NCBI GenBank assembly: GCA_910576785.1
Contig: CAJTJG010000006.1
Location: 1 to 64,000 of the forward strand
Reading direction: 5' to 3'
Length of the DNA stretch: 64,000 bases
DNA from: an uncultured Duncaniella sp.
Lineage (GTDB): Bacteria > Bacteroidota > Bacteroidia > Bacteroidales > Muribaculaceae
Part shown: piece after piece, positions 8,409 through 16,559 of the stretch
Layout: each line of letters begins with the position of its first letter
How positions within the stretch are numbered: position 1 is the stretch's first letter
Translations under genes and position numbers: made by a program
Notes under the pieces: model-generated
What the model saw: only the letters and a program-made list of their open reading frames with translations
Database searches by the model: none
What the model was told of the DNA's origin: nothing

Positions 8409-10808
8409 TCAGAATAGTAATGCCACATGATACGTGGCAAAGGCGAACAGCCATGCTACAAGAGTATTGTAGACAACTGTGAAGAGCCCGTAGCGCGGAT
8501 TGCCGGTCTCCTTTACCACGGCTGTGACTGTGGCCATGCAAGGACAGTACAGGAGTATGAACACCATGAAGGCCAGTGCGGAAGCGGCTGTGAAGTCCGG
8601 ATGTCCCGTGGCAGGATTGTCGGCTGTCAGACGGGCGGAGAGAGTGGATTCGGAGACTTCTTCATCGCCGGTGTAAAGCACGCCGAGGGTCGAGACAACG
8701 ATCTCCTTGGCCGGAACTCCGGCTATGGCGGCCACGGTGGCCTTCCAGTTGAATCCGATGGGTTCCATAATGGGATTCACAGCCTTTCCGAGCATTTGCA
8801 GATAGCTGTCGCGTGATGGATCGATCTCATTCTCGGCTACTTCGGATGCGGGCATGGTGTCCATCTCTTCGTGACGGGGGAAATAGTTCAATGCCCACAC
8901 AACAATACTGGCGAAGAGAATGATGCCGCCCATCTTCCTGAGATACTGCTCCCCTTTGCCCCACATGTGCCGGAGTGTGGCCTTGAGTGTGGGGACGCGG
9001 TAGGGAGGCAGCTCCATGACAAACGGGGTCTCGTCCTTGCCGAAATAGAATCTGCGCAGAAGTCTCGCAGTCAATGCGGCGATCAGTATGCCGAGTATGT
9101 ATATGCCGAGAAAAACCAGTGTGGCGTGTGTGGGGAAGAAAGTGCCTATGAGAAGGATGTAGATGGGCAGACGGGCAGAACAACTGACAAAAGGATTGAT
9201 CAGTATCGTGATCATGCGGCTTGACCGGCTCTCTATCGAGCGCGAGGCCATAATGGCGGGAACCGTGCAGCCGAAGCCCATTATCAGAGGGATGAAGGAT
9301 TTGCCATGCAGTCCGAGCCGGTGCATCACCTTGTCCATGATGAATGCGGCGCGGGCCATGTAGCCGGAATCCTCCATGAATGATATGCATAGATATAGTA
9401 TGAGGATGTTGGGCAGAAAGACGATCACACCCCCTACTCCACCTATTATACCGTCGGCTATCAGGTCCTTGACCCATCCGTCGGGCATATACTCCCTGAC
9501 AGTATCGCCTATCCATCCCACAAACGACTCTATCCACTCCATCGGGAATGCGCCAATGTAAAATGTGGCCCAGAAGATGAAGGTCATTATAATGATGAAT
9601 ATCGGGAAGCCGAAAAGCTTGTTGGTGACTATAGTGTCGATGATATGTGTGGAATTATCAGGTGTCAGACTGTCATCCTTGCTCATGGTCTCGGCAAGAG
9701 CGCCGGCTATGAATCCGTACTTCTCGTCGGCTATGGCCGAGGTGATATCCGTGCCGGGGTGCAGTTTCTCGAATTCCGCAAGTTTTTTATCGCGCAGGGC
9801 TATGAGATGTTCGGCGTCAGGCATCTCCATAATGTGGTGCTGCACCTCCGAATCCTTTTCGAGCAACTTTATGGCAAGATAGCGTGGCGAGAAATGTCTG
9901 CCTACTGAAGGATGCGACTTCAGCTCATCCTTCAGCTCTGTCAGCTCCTGCTCGATATCGTTGCCGAGGCTCACATGCACATGACGCACGGATGACTCGC
10001 TCCCTTCGTAGACACGTATCACGGTGTCAAACAGTTTGTCTATACCCATTCCCGTTTTGGCTGCGGTAGGCACCACAGGCACACCTATCATTTCTCCGAG
10101 GGTTGTGTAGTCGAGGTGTGTGCCTGATCGCTCGAGTTCATCGTACATATTGAGGGCAATGACCATGGAGCGGTCCATGTCGATCAGCTCGGTGGTGAGG
10201 TAGAGATTGCGTTCGAGATTCGATCCGTCCACCACATTTATTATTACATCCGGAGTCTCCTCTTTGAGATATCGGCGCACGTATAGCTCCTCGGGCGAGT
10301 AGCATGCCAGAGAGTATGTGCCCGGAAGATCCACGATGTTGAATCTGTAGCCACCATGGTTGAATGTGCCATGCTTGGCGTCCACCGTCACGCCGCCATA
10401 GTTGCCCACATGCTCGCGGGCGCCTGACGCTATATTGAAGAGCGATGTCTTGCCACAGTTGGGATTGCCTATGAGAGCCACGTTGATGACACGCTGGGAA
10501 TGATGCTTTCTTTCGGATGCATCCTGAAGATCGGAATCGTTGACAGTATTGGTGTGAAGCACCATCGGTTCGGTTTCCGGTGCCGGAAGCCGTTCTACTT
10601 CCACCAGATCCGCCTCCGCCCGGCGCAGAGATACCTCGTATCCCATTATCTCATATTTGACAGGATCCTTGAGCGGCGCCGCCATCAGCACCTTTATCTC
10701 ACGGCCACGCACGAATCCCATTTCAATCATGCGCTTGCGGAACGCACCATGGCCAAGTATTTTTATTATAACGCCCACACTTCCGGTAGGCAGTTCCGAT
10801 AATCTCAT
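8409..10808 (-). CDS. feoB: FeoA-FeoB fusion ferrous iron transporter
   Basis: A 799-residue protein that takes up Fe2+ across the inner membrane. Residues 1-75 are a FeoA-like SH3 domain (MRLSELPTGSVGVI to DLVEVERL). After a linker of about 30 residues comes the G domain: G1 GNPNCGKTS (114-122), G3 DLPGT (160-164) and G4 NMYD (220-223). The C-terminal half has FeoB membrane helices including the Gly-rich gate region IIGGVGGVIVFLPNI and ILINPFVSCSARLPIYILL. I start it at the ATG at 10808; the open frame continues 78 codons upstream but has no FeoA character and overlaps the divergent MerR gene. A weak -7-like GAAATTTG lies at about 10838-10831. FeoA-FeoB fusions are common in Bacteroidales. 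Confidence 0.95.
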   Translation of the reverse strand: MRLSELPTGSVGVIIKILGHGAFRKRMIEMGFVRGREIKVLMAAPLKDPVKYEIMGYEVSLRRAEADLVEVERLPAPETEPMVLHTNTVNDSDLQDASERKHHSQRVINVALIGNPNCGKTSLFNIASGAREHVGNYGGVTVDAKHGTFNHGGYRFNIVDLPGTYSLACYSPEELYVRRYLKEETPDVIINVVDGSNLERNLYLTTELIDMDRSMVIALNMYDELERSGTHLDYTTLGEMIGVPVVPTAAKTGMGIDKLFDTVIRVYEGSESSVRHVHVSLGNDIEQELTELKDELKSHPSVGRHFSPRYLAIKLLEKDSEVQHHIMEMPDAEHLIALRDKKLAEFEKLHPGTDITSAIADEKYGFIAGALAETMSKDDSLTPDNSTHIIDTIVTNKLFGFPIFIIIMTFIFWATFYIGAFPMEWIESFVGWIGDTVREYMPDGWVKDLIADGIIGGVGGVIVFLPNILILYLCISFMEDSGYMARAAFIMDKVMHRLGLHGKSFIPLIMGFGCTVPAIMASRSIESRSSRMITILINPFVSCSARLPIYILLIGTFFPTHATLVFLGIYILGILIAALTARLLRRFYFGKDETPFVMELPPYRVPTLKATLRHMWGKGEQYLRKMGGIILFASIVVWALNYFPRHEEMDTMPASEVAENEIDPSRDSYLQMLGKAVNPIMEPIGFNWKATVAAIAGVPAKEIVVSTLGVLYTGDEEVSESTLSARLTADNPATGHPDFTAASALAFMVFILLYCPCMATVTAVVKETGNPRYGLFTVVYNTLVAWLFAFATYHVALLF

Positions 10809-10929
10809 ATGACTACAATTTTCGATGGTGCAAATTTCGCTATTTTTTACCACATGTGAAATACCTAAAAATAGTGAGTCCGGCGTGTGAAATTTGATTT
10901 GTGTCCATCTCTGATAATCGTTTTTTTTG

Positions 10930-10937
10930 TATTTTTG
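10930..10937 (+). promoter_or_regulatory. -7 box of the merR-type gene
   Basis: TATTTTTG at 10930-10937 fits TAnnTTTG. The ATG at 10946 is only 8 bp downstream, implying a very short or absent leader. No clear -33 TTTG is seen. Confidence 0.45.
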
Positions 10938-10945
10938 CCGCCGAT

Positions 10946-11287
10946 ATGAGAAAAAAACCGACCGACAAGAAGTACTACAAGATAAGCGAGGTCTCGGAGA
11001 TGCTCGGCATTCCGGCATCGACATTGCGCTTTTGGGAGACACGATTCCCCACTGTCAAGCCTCACCGCAATGACCGGGGGACGCGCTTCTATACTCCTTC
11101 CGACATCGAGTCGATCCGTATGGTCAATTTTCTCGTGAAGGACAAAGGTCTGCATATCAGCGCCGCCCTTGACGAGATCAAGATCAATCGGTCGGGAGTC
11201 TCAAAGCAGGCTGAGGCTGTGGCTTCGCTGGCCGACATACGCGACAGGCTGAAAGCCCTGCTTGATTCGCTACATAAACTAAGATAG
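10946..11287 (+). CDS. MerR-family transcriptional regulator
   Basis: A 113-residue regulator with an N-terminal winged helix-turn-helix of the MerR type: YYKISEVSEMLGIPASTLRFWETRF (about 11-35), followed by the wing RNDRGTRFYTPSDIESIRMV. The C-terminal half is a coiled-coil helix for dimerisation. No effector domain or metal-binding cysteines are present, so its signal is unknown. The ATG at 10946 follows a -7 box closely. mltG begins only 4 bp after its stop, so the two form an operon, and it is divergent from feoAB. Confidence 0.85.
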   Translation: MRKKPTDKKYYKISEVSEMLGIPASTLRFWETRFPTVKPHRNDRGTRFYTPSDIESIRMVNFLVKDKGLHISAALDEIKINRSGVSKQAEAVASLADIRDRLKALLDSLHKLR

Positions 11288-11291
11288 ATCC

Positions 11292-12410
11292 ATGGAGACA
11301 GACAGCAATAGCAACAATAATAAGGTGAAACCGGCCTCGCGACGTAAACCATCGGTCAGGAAGAAAAAGCCGGGTGGTGATACATGGGTGAAGCGTCACT
11401 CGCTCGGAATAATGATAACGGTGATAGCTTTCATCGTATCAATCGGAGCTCTCCTCGCGTTCGCATTCATCCCGTACACCGACGAGCATTCTTCTGATGG
11501 TGGCGACTGGATCTATATTCCGGCAGAGGCAACCAAGGCATCTGTGAGGGACAGCCTCAAATCAAGCCTCGGTTCATCCATGGGCACAAGGGTATATGTA
11601 TTATGGCGGCTGATGGGCGGTGCTCCATCGCGTTCAAATGGAGCCTACAGGGTGGAGAACGGGCAGACTGCGCTCGGTATAAGCCGACGTATATCCACAG
11701 GGCGACAGACACCCGTGAAAGTCACATTCAACAGCACTCGAACCATGGAGGCCATGGCCCGCCGCATTGCCTCGCAACTGCAATGTACACCCGGGGAGTT
11801 TCTTGAGGCGTGTGACCGTGTATTGCCTGACAAGGGCTTCACTCCCGCTACATATCCGGCGGCATTCATCCCCGACAGTTATGAATTCTATTGGAGCGCA
11901 TCACCGGTCAATGTCGTGAAGCGTCTTCTCGACTACCGCGACAGGTTTTGGAACGAGGGCCGTCTCGCCAAGGCCTCGGCGCTTGGCCTGAGCAAGGTGC
12001 AGGTAGCCACACTTGCGTCAATAATAGAGGAAGAGACCGCCAAGCGAGATGAACGGCCGAAAGTAGCCCGGCTATATCTCAACCGTCTGGCCCGTGGCAT
12101 GAAACTGCAGGCTGACCCCACTGTGAAATTTGCTGTTGGCGACTTTTCGTTGCGCCGTATCACCGGCTCACATCTCAAGCATGTCTCCCCTTACAACACA
12201 TACCTGAGTGCAGGTCTTCCGCCCGGCCCTATCAGAATAGCCACCGGAGCGGCCATGGACGATGTGCTCAACGCTCCACGCCACGACTTTCTGTACATGT
12301 GTGCCAAGGAGGATTTCTCAGGATATCACAATTTTGCCAGAGACTATGCCACGCATCAGGCCAATGCACGGCGCTATCAGCAGGAGTTGAATAGAAGGAA
12401 TATTCGTTAA
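11292..12410 (+). CDS. mltG: Endolytic murein transglycosylase MltG
   Basis: A 372-residue single-pass inner-membrane enzyme that cuts nascent glycan strands and so limits their length during cell-wall synthesis. A basic cytoplasmic tail of about 35 residues is followed by a transmembrane helix (38-60). The YceG domain holds the active-site motif LASIIEEETAKRDERPKVA with catalytic Glu246, and the downstream LQADPTVKFAVG and YNTYLSAGLPPGPI signatures of the family. It is the second gene of the merR-mltG operon, with no promoter of its own. The length is normal. Confidence 0.95.
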   Translation: METDSNSNNNKVKPASRRKPSVRKKKPGGDTWVKRHSLGIMITVIAFIVSIGALLAFAFIPYTDEHSSDGGDWIYIPAEATKASVRDSLKSSLGSSMGTRVYVLWRLMGGAPSRSNGAYRVENGQTALGISRRISTGRQTPVKVTFNSTRTMEAMARRIASQLQCTPGEFLEACDRVLPDKGFTPATYPAAFIPDSYEFYWSASPVNVVKRLLDYRDRFWNEGRLAKASALGLSKVQVATLASIIEEETAKRDERPKVARLYLNRLARGMKLQADPTVKFAVGDFSLRRITGSHLKHVSPYNTYLSAGLPPGPIRIATGAAMDDVLNAPRHDFLYMCAKEDFSGYHNFARDYATHQANARRYQQELNRRNIR

Positions 12411-12458
12411 AAAATCAGAATTACCGAACAATTCTTAGGCGGTTTTGTCTAATATGCC

Positions 12459-12466
12459 TAACTTTG
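12459..12466 (+). promoter_or_regulatory. -7 box of the AraC-type gene
   Basis: TAACTTTG at 12459-12466 in the 80-bp gap after mltG. The ATG at 12491 is 24 bp downstream. The expected -33 position shows no TTTG. Confidence 0.45.
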
Positions 12467-12490
12467 CAAGAGTAACTACACAGATTTTTT

Positions 12491-13336
12491 ATGACTTCAC
12501 AGTTGTCGGCAAAGATGGACCGGGGGATTGTAGTGTTCAGATCACTCGGAGATATTCCCTTCATAAAGTTTCCAACGCGTCTTGACAGAATGCTCCTTGT
12601 GGTATGCTCCAAAGGAGAGATCTCTGCTGAAATAGATGTGGCCACACGTAATGTAGGCAGTTCATCGGTGATGGTACTCAGGCCGGGCCATATGATAGGC
12701 AAATGTAATGTGAGTCCCGACTTCGAGGGATTCTTCATCACAGCCGAGCAGGAGAAACTCAACGAGATCTTCCCATCCTTGCATTATTTTGTCCCTTACA
12801 GCCTTCATTTCAATTCCAACCCCGTGATAGGGATTGACAGCAACGAGCTTGAGGCTCTCAAGCTCATCTACAATATGATGTGCCGTAAGCTGCGTGAGGG
12901 GGAAAAACCATTTTCCAACCGTGCGCTCACCTCTCTGTGCGAATTGTTGTTCTACGAGGCACTCGGCATCTACGCATCACGCACGCAGCAGAAGCCTCAC
13001 AAGACACGTCGCGAGGAGCTTCTGGCGGATTTCATAGATGTGCTCGAAAAGAACTTCCGAACCCAGCGGTCGGTAAATTTCTACGCCGACAAGCTCTTCA
13101 TCACCCCTAAGCATCTCTCAGCCATGCTCAAGGAGATAAGCGGTCAGACGGCCGGCGAGTGGATAGACCGCAGGGTCATCAACGAGGCAAAACTGATGCT
13201 CCGCACCACAGGAATGAATATCCAAGAGATAAGCTCGGCTCTCAACTTCTCCAACCAATCATTCTTCGGCAAATACTTCAAACATCTCGCAGGTATCTCC
13301 CCCAGGGACTACCGCACCAAACTCTCCGATCTGTGA
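12491..13336 (+). CDS. AraC-family transcriptional regulator
   Basis: A 281-residue regulator. The N-terminal part (about 1-165) resembles the cupin-like ligand-binding domain seen in Bacteroidetes AraC regulators. The C-terminal 100 residues have the two helix-turn-helix motifs: FYADKLFITPKHLSAMLKEI and IQEISSALNFSNQSFFGKYF, ending with GISPRDYRTK. The ligand is unknown. The stop codon overlaps the GTG of the following TPR gene (GTGA), so both are made from one transcript and translationally coupled. Confidence 0.9.
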   Translation: MTSQLSAKMDRGIVVFRSLGDIPFIKFPTRLDRMLLVVCSKGEISAEIDVATRNVGSSSVMVLRPGHMIGKCNVSPDFEGFFITAEQEKLNEIFPSLHYFVPYSLHFNSNPVIGIDSNELEALKLIYNMMCRKLREGEKPFSNRALTSLCELLFYEALGIYASRTQQKPHKTRREELLADFIDVLEKNFRTQRSVNFYADKLFITPKHLSAMLKEISGQTAGEWIDRRVINEAKLMLRTTGMNIQEISSALNFSNQSFFGKYFKHLAGISPRDYRTKLSDL

Positions 13337-14157
13337 AATCGCATTCACCTATACTTCTGCTGCTCCTTCTGCTGCTGACATCACTTCCGTCAGGAGCATC
13401 AACTCCTTATCTTGATCTTGTTGATGAAGCCGACAAGGCATGCTCCGAGGGGCACTGGGAGGAGGCTGAGCACAAGCTCCTCGAAGCCATCGAATATGAC
13501 CGTGAGAACCCCGGAAACATACTGCTTATGTCCAATCTCGGGTTGATACGGTATAATCTCGGCAAGGACTCACTGGCTCTGGATATCCTTACCGAGGCCC
13601 ATCGTAAAGCCCCATCCTCGGTGGTCATACTGTCAAACCGTGCCCGCGTGCTTACATCAATGGGGCATGACGAAGATGCGCTGGCCGACTACGAACTCAT
13701 AATGGACCTTGATTCAGCCGCTGTCAACGCGCGATTCAACCATGCCATGCTCCTTATGCGCCATCATCGATATAATGAGGCTAAATCCGATCTTGAATAT
13801 CTTGTCAGGCACTTTCCCACTGCAGAGGAGACTATGATCGGAAACGCTACCATGCACTGTACCATGGGCGAATACGAGGAGGCACTCCCCTACTACAACG
13901 AACTGTTGCGCAATGCCAAGGAGGCTGACTATCTCGGCGGACGGGCGCTTTGCAACCTGATGACCGGCCGACTGCAGGAAGCATCCGACGATATAGCCGA
14001 GGCTTTGCATCTCACCCCCGACGACGGTGAGCTATATCTCTATCGCGCGGCTCTCAACAAGATGCGATTCCGCCCCGCCGACGCTGATGCCGATGCCCGA
14101 AGAGCTGTGGAGCTGGGTGTCGATCCGGCACGCGTAGTGCAATACATACAGCAGTAG
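13333..14157 (+). CDS. Exported TPR-repeat protein
   Basis: A 274-residue protein with a leucine-rich signal peptide (VKSHSPILLLLLLLLTSLPSG, ending near residue 22) followed by about six tetratricopeptide repeats (for example HWEEAEHKLLEAIEYDRENP and HDEDALADYELIMDLDSA). It is a protein-binding scaffold, presumably periplasmic. I chose the GTG at 13333 because the signal peptide begins there and it overlaps the regulator's stop by 3 bp. Upstream codons in the same frame lie within the AraC gene and are not expected to be translated. The tight pairing suggests it acts with, or is sensed by, the regulator's pathway (inference). Confidence 0.7.
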   Translation: MKSHSPILLLLLLLLTSLPSGASTPYLDLVDEADKACSEGHWEEAEHKLLEAIEYDRENPGNILLMSNLGLIRYNLGKDSLALDILTEAHRKAPSSVVILSNRARVLTSMGHDEDALADYELIMDLDSAAVNARFNHAMLLMRHHRYNEAKSDLEYLVRHFPTAEETMIGNATMHCTMGEYEEALPYYNELLRNAKEADYLGGRALCNLMTGRLQEASDDIAEALHLTPDDGELYLYRAALNKMRFRPADADADARRAVELGVDPARVVQYIQQ

Positions 14158-14169
14158 AAGGCTGTAAAC

Positions 14170-14224
14170 AATATATCCGCATGACGGTTATACATTATAT
14201 AATCATCAAATTCACGGATATATT
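14170..14224 (+). promoter_or_regulatory. Inverted repeat abutting the ndh start codon
   Basis: AATATATCCG (14170-14179) and CGGATATATT (14215-14224) are perfect 10-bp inverted repeats 35 bp apart. The second arm ends exactly one base before the ATG of ndh. No TAnnTTTG box is visible between the arms. It could be an operator or a leader structure. Confidence 0.45.
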
Positions 14225-15520
14225 ATGCCAGTTCGCCCCAAGGTAGTGATTCTCGGCGGCGGTTTCGCCGGATTGAGAGTGCTCAAGGATCTTGACAAGG
14301 ATCTGTATGAGGTCCATCTCGTAGACCGCAACAATTATCATAGTTTCCCTCCGCTTTTTTATCAGGTAGCATCCTCCGGTCTGGATCCCACCGACATATC
14401 CTTTCCCTTCAGGCGCCGGCTGCGGCAGAAACGCATGAAGGACGCGAGATTCCACCTCGGCGAAGTGAAGAGTGTGGACATGTACAGACGGACTGTCATC
14501 ACTGATAATGAGACCATCGGATTTGACATACTCGTCATAGCGATGGGTACCACCAACAATTTCTTCGGCAACCCAGATCTCGTGGACAAGGTGTATACCC
14601 TGAAGTCAACCGGCGAAGCCATACGTCTGCGCAACGAGGTGCTCTACCGCTGTGAGCGGGCTGCCATCGAGAAGGATCCGGTCAAAAGGAAGAAGATGCT
14701 CACGTTCGCCGTGATCGGAGGCGGACCGGCGGGAGTGGAAGTGGCCGGGGCAATGGGCGAGTTGAAACGCTACGTGATAAGCCGGGATTTTCCCGAATTG
14801 TCTCCGCTTGACATCACCATACATCTCATAGAAGGATCCGACCGTCTGCTGCGCACCATGAGCATCGCAGCATCACAGACCGCACTTGCCGATCTTGGCA
14901 AACTGATGGTGAACATAACACTCAACCGCACCATGAAGAGCTATGACGGCAACGTGATAACTCTCGATGACGGCACAACCATAGAGTGCGGGCTGGTGAC
15001 ATGGACGGCCGGAGTGAAGGCTGTGCCATTCGATATCACCGGCATAGATAATCCCGACACTCTGTTCGGTCATGGCGGACGGATAATTACTGATGACCGT
15101 TGCCGGGTGAAGGGTCTTGAGGGCGTGTTCGCCATAGGGGATATAGGTATATTCGAGTCGGACAGCTATCCTCACGGACTCCCGCAGCTCGCACAGGTGG
15201 CCATTCAGGCGGGAGCGTATGCGGCACAATGCCTTAATAGCAAATCATGGACTAAACCATTCTCCTATAAGGACAAAGGCTCGATGGCGACAATCGGACG
15301 AAACAAGGCTGTGGCCGATATCAAGGGGACACATCTGTCAGGGTTTACTGCATGGCTCGCATGGATGTTCATACATCTCATATCCTTATTGGGTATGAGA
15401 TCGAAACTTACTGTGCTTCTCAACTGGACATGGGCTTATTTCACATACAATACAGCCCTGCGTCTGCTGCTGAAAGGATCGAAATATCCTCTACGGGGGG
15501 ATCTTGATGACAATGGATAG
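14225..15520 (+). CDS. ndh: Type II NADH dehydrogenase (NDH-2)
   Basis: A 431-residue membrane-associated flavoprotein that passes electrons from NADH to quinone without pumping ions. The FAD-binding dinucleotide fold is at the N-terminus (VVILGGGFAGLRVLKDL, GGGFAG at 11-16). The second, NADH-binding Rossmann motif is FAVIGGGPAGVEVAGAMGE near residue 160. The FAD-contacting FAIGDIG is near residue 305. The C-terminal AWLAWMFIHLISLLG segment is the amphipathic or hydrophobic membrane-binding part of this family. An inverted repeat directly precedes its ATG. Confidence 0.9.
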   Translation: MPVRPKVVILGGGFAGLRVLKDLDKDLYEVHLVDRNNYHSFPPLFYQVASSGLDPTDISFPFRRRLRQKRMKDARFHLGEVKSVDMYRRTVITDNETIGFDILVIAMGTTNNFFGNPDLVDKVYTLKSTGEAIRLRNEVLYRCERAAIEKDPVKRKKMLTFAVIGGGPAGVEVAGAMGELKRYVISRDFPELSPLDITIHLIEGSDRLLRTMSIAASQTALADLGKLMVNITLNRTMKSYDGNVITLDDGTTIECGLVTWTAGVKAVPFDITGIDNPDTLFGHGGRIITDDRCRVKGLEGVFAIGDIGIFESDSYPHGLPQLAQVAIQAGAYAAQCLNSKSWTKPFSYKDKGSMATIGRNKAVADIKGTHLSGFTAWLAWMFIHLISLLGMRSKLTVLLNWTWAYFTYNTALRLLLKGSKYPLRGDLDDNG

Positions 15521-15528
15521 ATCTGACA

Positions 15529-15560
15529 TTTGTATCTTTCCACACAAAAAGTTAATTTTG
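15529..15560 (+). promoter_or_regulatory. Promoter of rsgA
   Basis: TTTG at 15529-15532, 20 bp, TAATTTTG at 15553-15560. The ATG at 15566 is only 5 bp past the -7 box, so the message should be leaderless or nearly so. Confidence 0.7.
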
Positions 15561-15565
15561 CAGCG

Positions 15566-16516
15566 ATGAAAGGAATCGTAATCAAGAATACAGGCAGCGA
15601 CTATCTGGTGCACACTGAAGATGGCACCGACATCAGCTGCAAGATCAAAGGCAACTTTCGCCTCAAAGGCATACGCACCACCAATCCTGTGGCTGTGGGC
15701 GACCATGTGGTCATAACCGAAACAGCCGGTGGTGACACCCCATACATAATCTCCATAGAGCCGAGACACAATTACATAATACGCCGTGCGAGCAATCTTT
15801 CGAAACAGGCTCACATCCTTGCAGCCAACATCGATCAGGTATGCCTTGTGGTGACATTGTTCCACCCCACCACCTCCACGACGTTCATTGACCGATTCCT
15901 CGCCACTGCCGAGGCTTATCGTGTACCGGCGGTGATACTGATCAACAAGACAGATCTGCTTGCGGATGATCCTGAAGCCATGGAGTATCTTGAAGCCGTA
16001 ACTCATCTCTACAGAACCATCGGATACGATGTGCTTCATGTATCGGCTAAGACCGGTGCGGGAGTCGAGGCTGTGCGCGAGCTTCTTTCCGGCAAGGTCA
16101 CGCTTTTCTCAGGCAATTCGGGAGTGGGAAAGTCCACGCTCATCAACGACATCATACCCGGCATCAACCTCGCCACAGCAGAGATCTCATCAACCCACGA
16201 TACCGGAATGCACACCACTACGTTTTCGGAGATGTTCACCATCCCCGGCCTCCAGGATGGTTCCTGGCTGATAGACACCCCCGGAGTGAAGGGGTTCGGT
16301 ACACTCGAATTTGACCGTCACGAAGTGGGCCACTTCTTCCCGGAAATATTCAAATACAGCAAGGAGTGCCGCTATGGCGACTGCACGCACACCTGCGAAC
16401 CAGGATGCGCCGTAAAAGCCGCCCTTGACGACGCTCTGATATCACAGTCGCGCTATGCGTCCTATCTCTCCATACTCGAAGATTCCGCCGATGACAAATA
16501 CCGCAAAGGATATTGA
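15566..16516 (+). CDS. rsgA: Small ribosomal subunit biogenesis GTPase RsgA
   Basis: A 316-residue circularly permuted GTPase that helps 30S subunit maturation. An N-terminal OB fold (KGIVIKNTGSDYLVHTEDG) is followed by G4 INKTDLL (about 132), G1 GNSGVGKST (183-191) and G3 DTPGVKGF, the permuted order typical of the family. The C-terminal zinc-binding region has CRYGDCTHTCEPGC. I start it at 15566; the frame extends 12 codons upstream through the promoter. It is encoded alone, 45 bp after ndh. Confidence 0.95.
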   Translation: MKGIVIKNTGSDYLVHTEDGTDISCKIKGNFRLKGIRTTNPVAVGDHVVITETAGGDTPYIISIEPRHNYIIRRASNLSKQAHILAANIDQVCLVVTLFHPTTSTTFIDRFLATAEAYRVPAVILINKTDLLADDPEAMEYLEAVTHLYRTIGYDVLHVSAKTGAGVEAVRELLSGKVTLFSGNSGVGKSTLINDIIPGINLATAEISSTHDTGMHTTTFSEMFTIPGLQDGSWLIDTPGVKGFGTLEFDRHEVGHFFPEIFKYSKECRYGDCTHTCEPGCAVKAALDDALISQSRYASYLSILEDSADDKYRKGY

Positions 16517-16559
16517 CAAATTGATATAAACGATCATATCACCAATCAAAACTATTGCT

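Noticed and set aside
12421..12762. Minus-strand 113-codon open frame over the start of the AraC gene
   Set aside because: It overlaps the promoter and N-terminus of a well-supported regulator gene and resembles no protein family.
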